Shown one piece after another: positions 6,393 to 6,712 of a DNA stretch of 6,712 nucleotides (position 1 is its first letter; every line of letters begins with the position of its first letter). The notes below the pieces were generated by a model. It made no database searches. It saw only the letters and a list, made by a program, of their open reading frames with translations, and had not been told where the DNA came from. Source of the stretch: Hyella sp964606015 (lineage in GTDB: Bacteria > Cyanobacteriota > Cyanobacteriia > Cyanobacteriales > Xenococcaceae); contig CAZSEZ010000217.1 of NCBI GenBank assembly GCA_964606015.1, positions 1 to 6,712 on the forward strand. Reading direction: 5' to 3'. The translations under genes and the position numbers were made by a program.

Positions 6393-6409
6393 GACTAACT
6401 GATTTAGTC
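6393..6409 (-). repeat. Small hairpin covering the cp12 stop codon
   Basis: On the - strand GACTAA-ATCAG-TTAGTC makes a 6-bp stem with a 5-base loop. The first arm is the last sense codon (GAC, Asp74) plus the TAA stop. There is no T tract after it, so it is not a terminator. The stem is short and AT-rich, so a function is uncertain. Confidence 0.35.
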
Positions 6410-6628
6410 CTCGTAAACTCGACACTCAGGAGCATCGGGGTTGGCATCGCAATACTGATCCAAAGGGCTCTGCTCAGTTTTGCTTTCTTTTTGATGGGAA
6501 GCTTCTGCTTGAAGCTCTTCTACAGCATCCCAAGCAGCAGCACATTCACCAGAGGCAGCACCCTCAGTGCTACATACGGCTCTAGCTTGTTCGGTTTCTT
6601 TGGTAATTTTTTCTTGAATGTTGCTCAT
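6404..6628 (-). CDS. cp12: CP12, redox-controlled scaffold that inactivates GAPDH and phosphoribulokinase
   Basis: CP12 is a small, largely disordered protein that, when its cysteines are oxidised in the dark, ties NADP-dependent glyceraldehyde-3-phosphate dehydrogenase and phosphoribulokinase into an inactive complex; thioredoxin reduction in the light releases both Calvin-cycle enzymes. This 74-aa copy is complete and canonical: N-terminal cysteine pair Cys19/Cys29, the signature AWDAVEELQAEASHQ at 32-46, C-terminal pair Cys60/Cys69, and the tail CRVYED that enters the GAPDH active site. With both pairs present it should bind both partners, unlike truncated variants. A strong Shine-Dalgarno sequence fixes the ATG. 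The coding part is single-gene and is followed by a long 3' UTR ending in its own terminator. Its promoter is not clearly identifiable in the 84 bases of leader available before the window edge. Confidence 0.97.
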   Translation of the reverse strand: MSNIQEKITKETEQARAVCSTEGAASGECAAAWDAVEELQAEASHQKESKTEQSPLDQYCDANPDAPECRVYED

Positions 6629-6632
6629 GTCG

Positions 6633-6639
6633 TCTCCTT
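6633..6639 (-). promoter_or_regulatory. Ribosome binding site of cp12
   Basis: AAGGAGA on the - strand ends 4 bases before the ATG at 6628 (core GGAG 5 bases away). It is the only strong Shine-Dalgarno sequence in front of any gene in the window, suggesting high translation of cp12. Confidence 0.85.
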
Positions 6640-6712
6640 AAATCTTATTGATGGATCAGCAGAGCAAAAACGCTACTGACCGCTTAACTTTGATATTGTG
6701 TGTGCCTCTCCC

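Noticed and set aside
6491..6679. 62-codon + strand frame opposite cp12
   Set aside because: Antisense to a certain cp12; its existence follows from the biased codon content of that gene.
6629..6712. cp12 promoter with TAAGAT as -10
   Set aside because: Its start of transcription would fall inside the Shine-Dalgarno sequence; the real promoter probably lies further upstream, partly outside the window.
1..6712. CRISPR array, insertion sequence, tRNA or rRNA
   Set aside because: No regularly spaced direct repeats, no transposase motifs or terminal inverted repeats, and no cloverleaf-like sequence were seen on either strand.

Overview
The window is chromosomal DNA from a cyanobacterium. The evidence is a textbook CP12 gene (Calvin-cycle redox switch), two small-protein families that I know mainly from cyanobacteria (DUF3177 and DUF7734), a threonyl-tRNA synthetase without the TGS domain, and five copies of the HIP1 octamer GCGATCGC in 6.7 kb, where chance would give well under one. 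A unicellular or baeocystous lineage is possible, but I cannot fix genus or order from the sequence alone.

Layout, left to right. Positions 1-136 are an AT-rich leader. thrS follows on the + strand (137-1951) and ends in a strong rho-independent terminator (1988-2030). Facing it on the - strand is a probable two-gene transcription unit: a HerA/VirB4-type hexameric ATPase (4715-3000) followed 40 bases later by an HNH/zinc-finger nuclease-like protein (2959-2102). A 170-base divergent intergenic region separates the ATPase from a small low-molecular-weight tyrosine-phosphatase-like gene on the + strand (4886-5230), whose promoter sits so close to the ATG that the mRNA should be leaderless or nearly so. 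Convergent to it is a - strand pair, a DUF3177 membrane protein (6173-5577) followed by a DUF7734 protein (5551-5258). Last is cp12 on the - strand (6628-6404), with a strong Shine-Dalgarno sequence, a roughly 120-base 3' UTR containing two inverted repeats, and its own terminator at 6283-6254.

Most of this is ordinary cyanobacterial core genome: protein synthesis (thrS), carbon-fixation control (cp12) and conserved genes of unknown function. The least ordinary part is the HerA-like ATPase with an adjacent, visibly AT-richer HNH-type gene. A HerA ATPase with a nuclease is the architecture of DNA-end processing (HerA-NurA) and of several anti-phage systems, so this pair is the best candidate in the window for an undescribed functional module. 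The link rests on adjacency and motifs only; the ATPase alone looks like a widely conserved cyanobacterial housekeeping protein.
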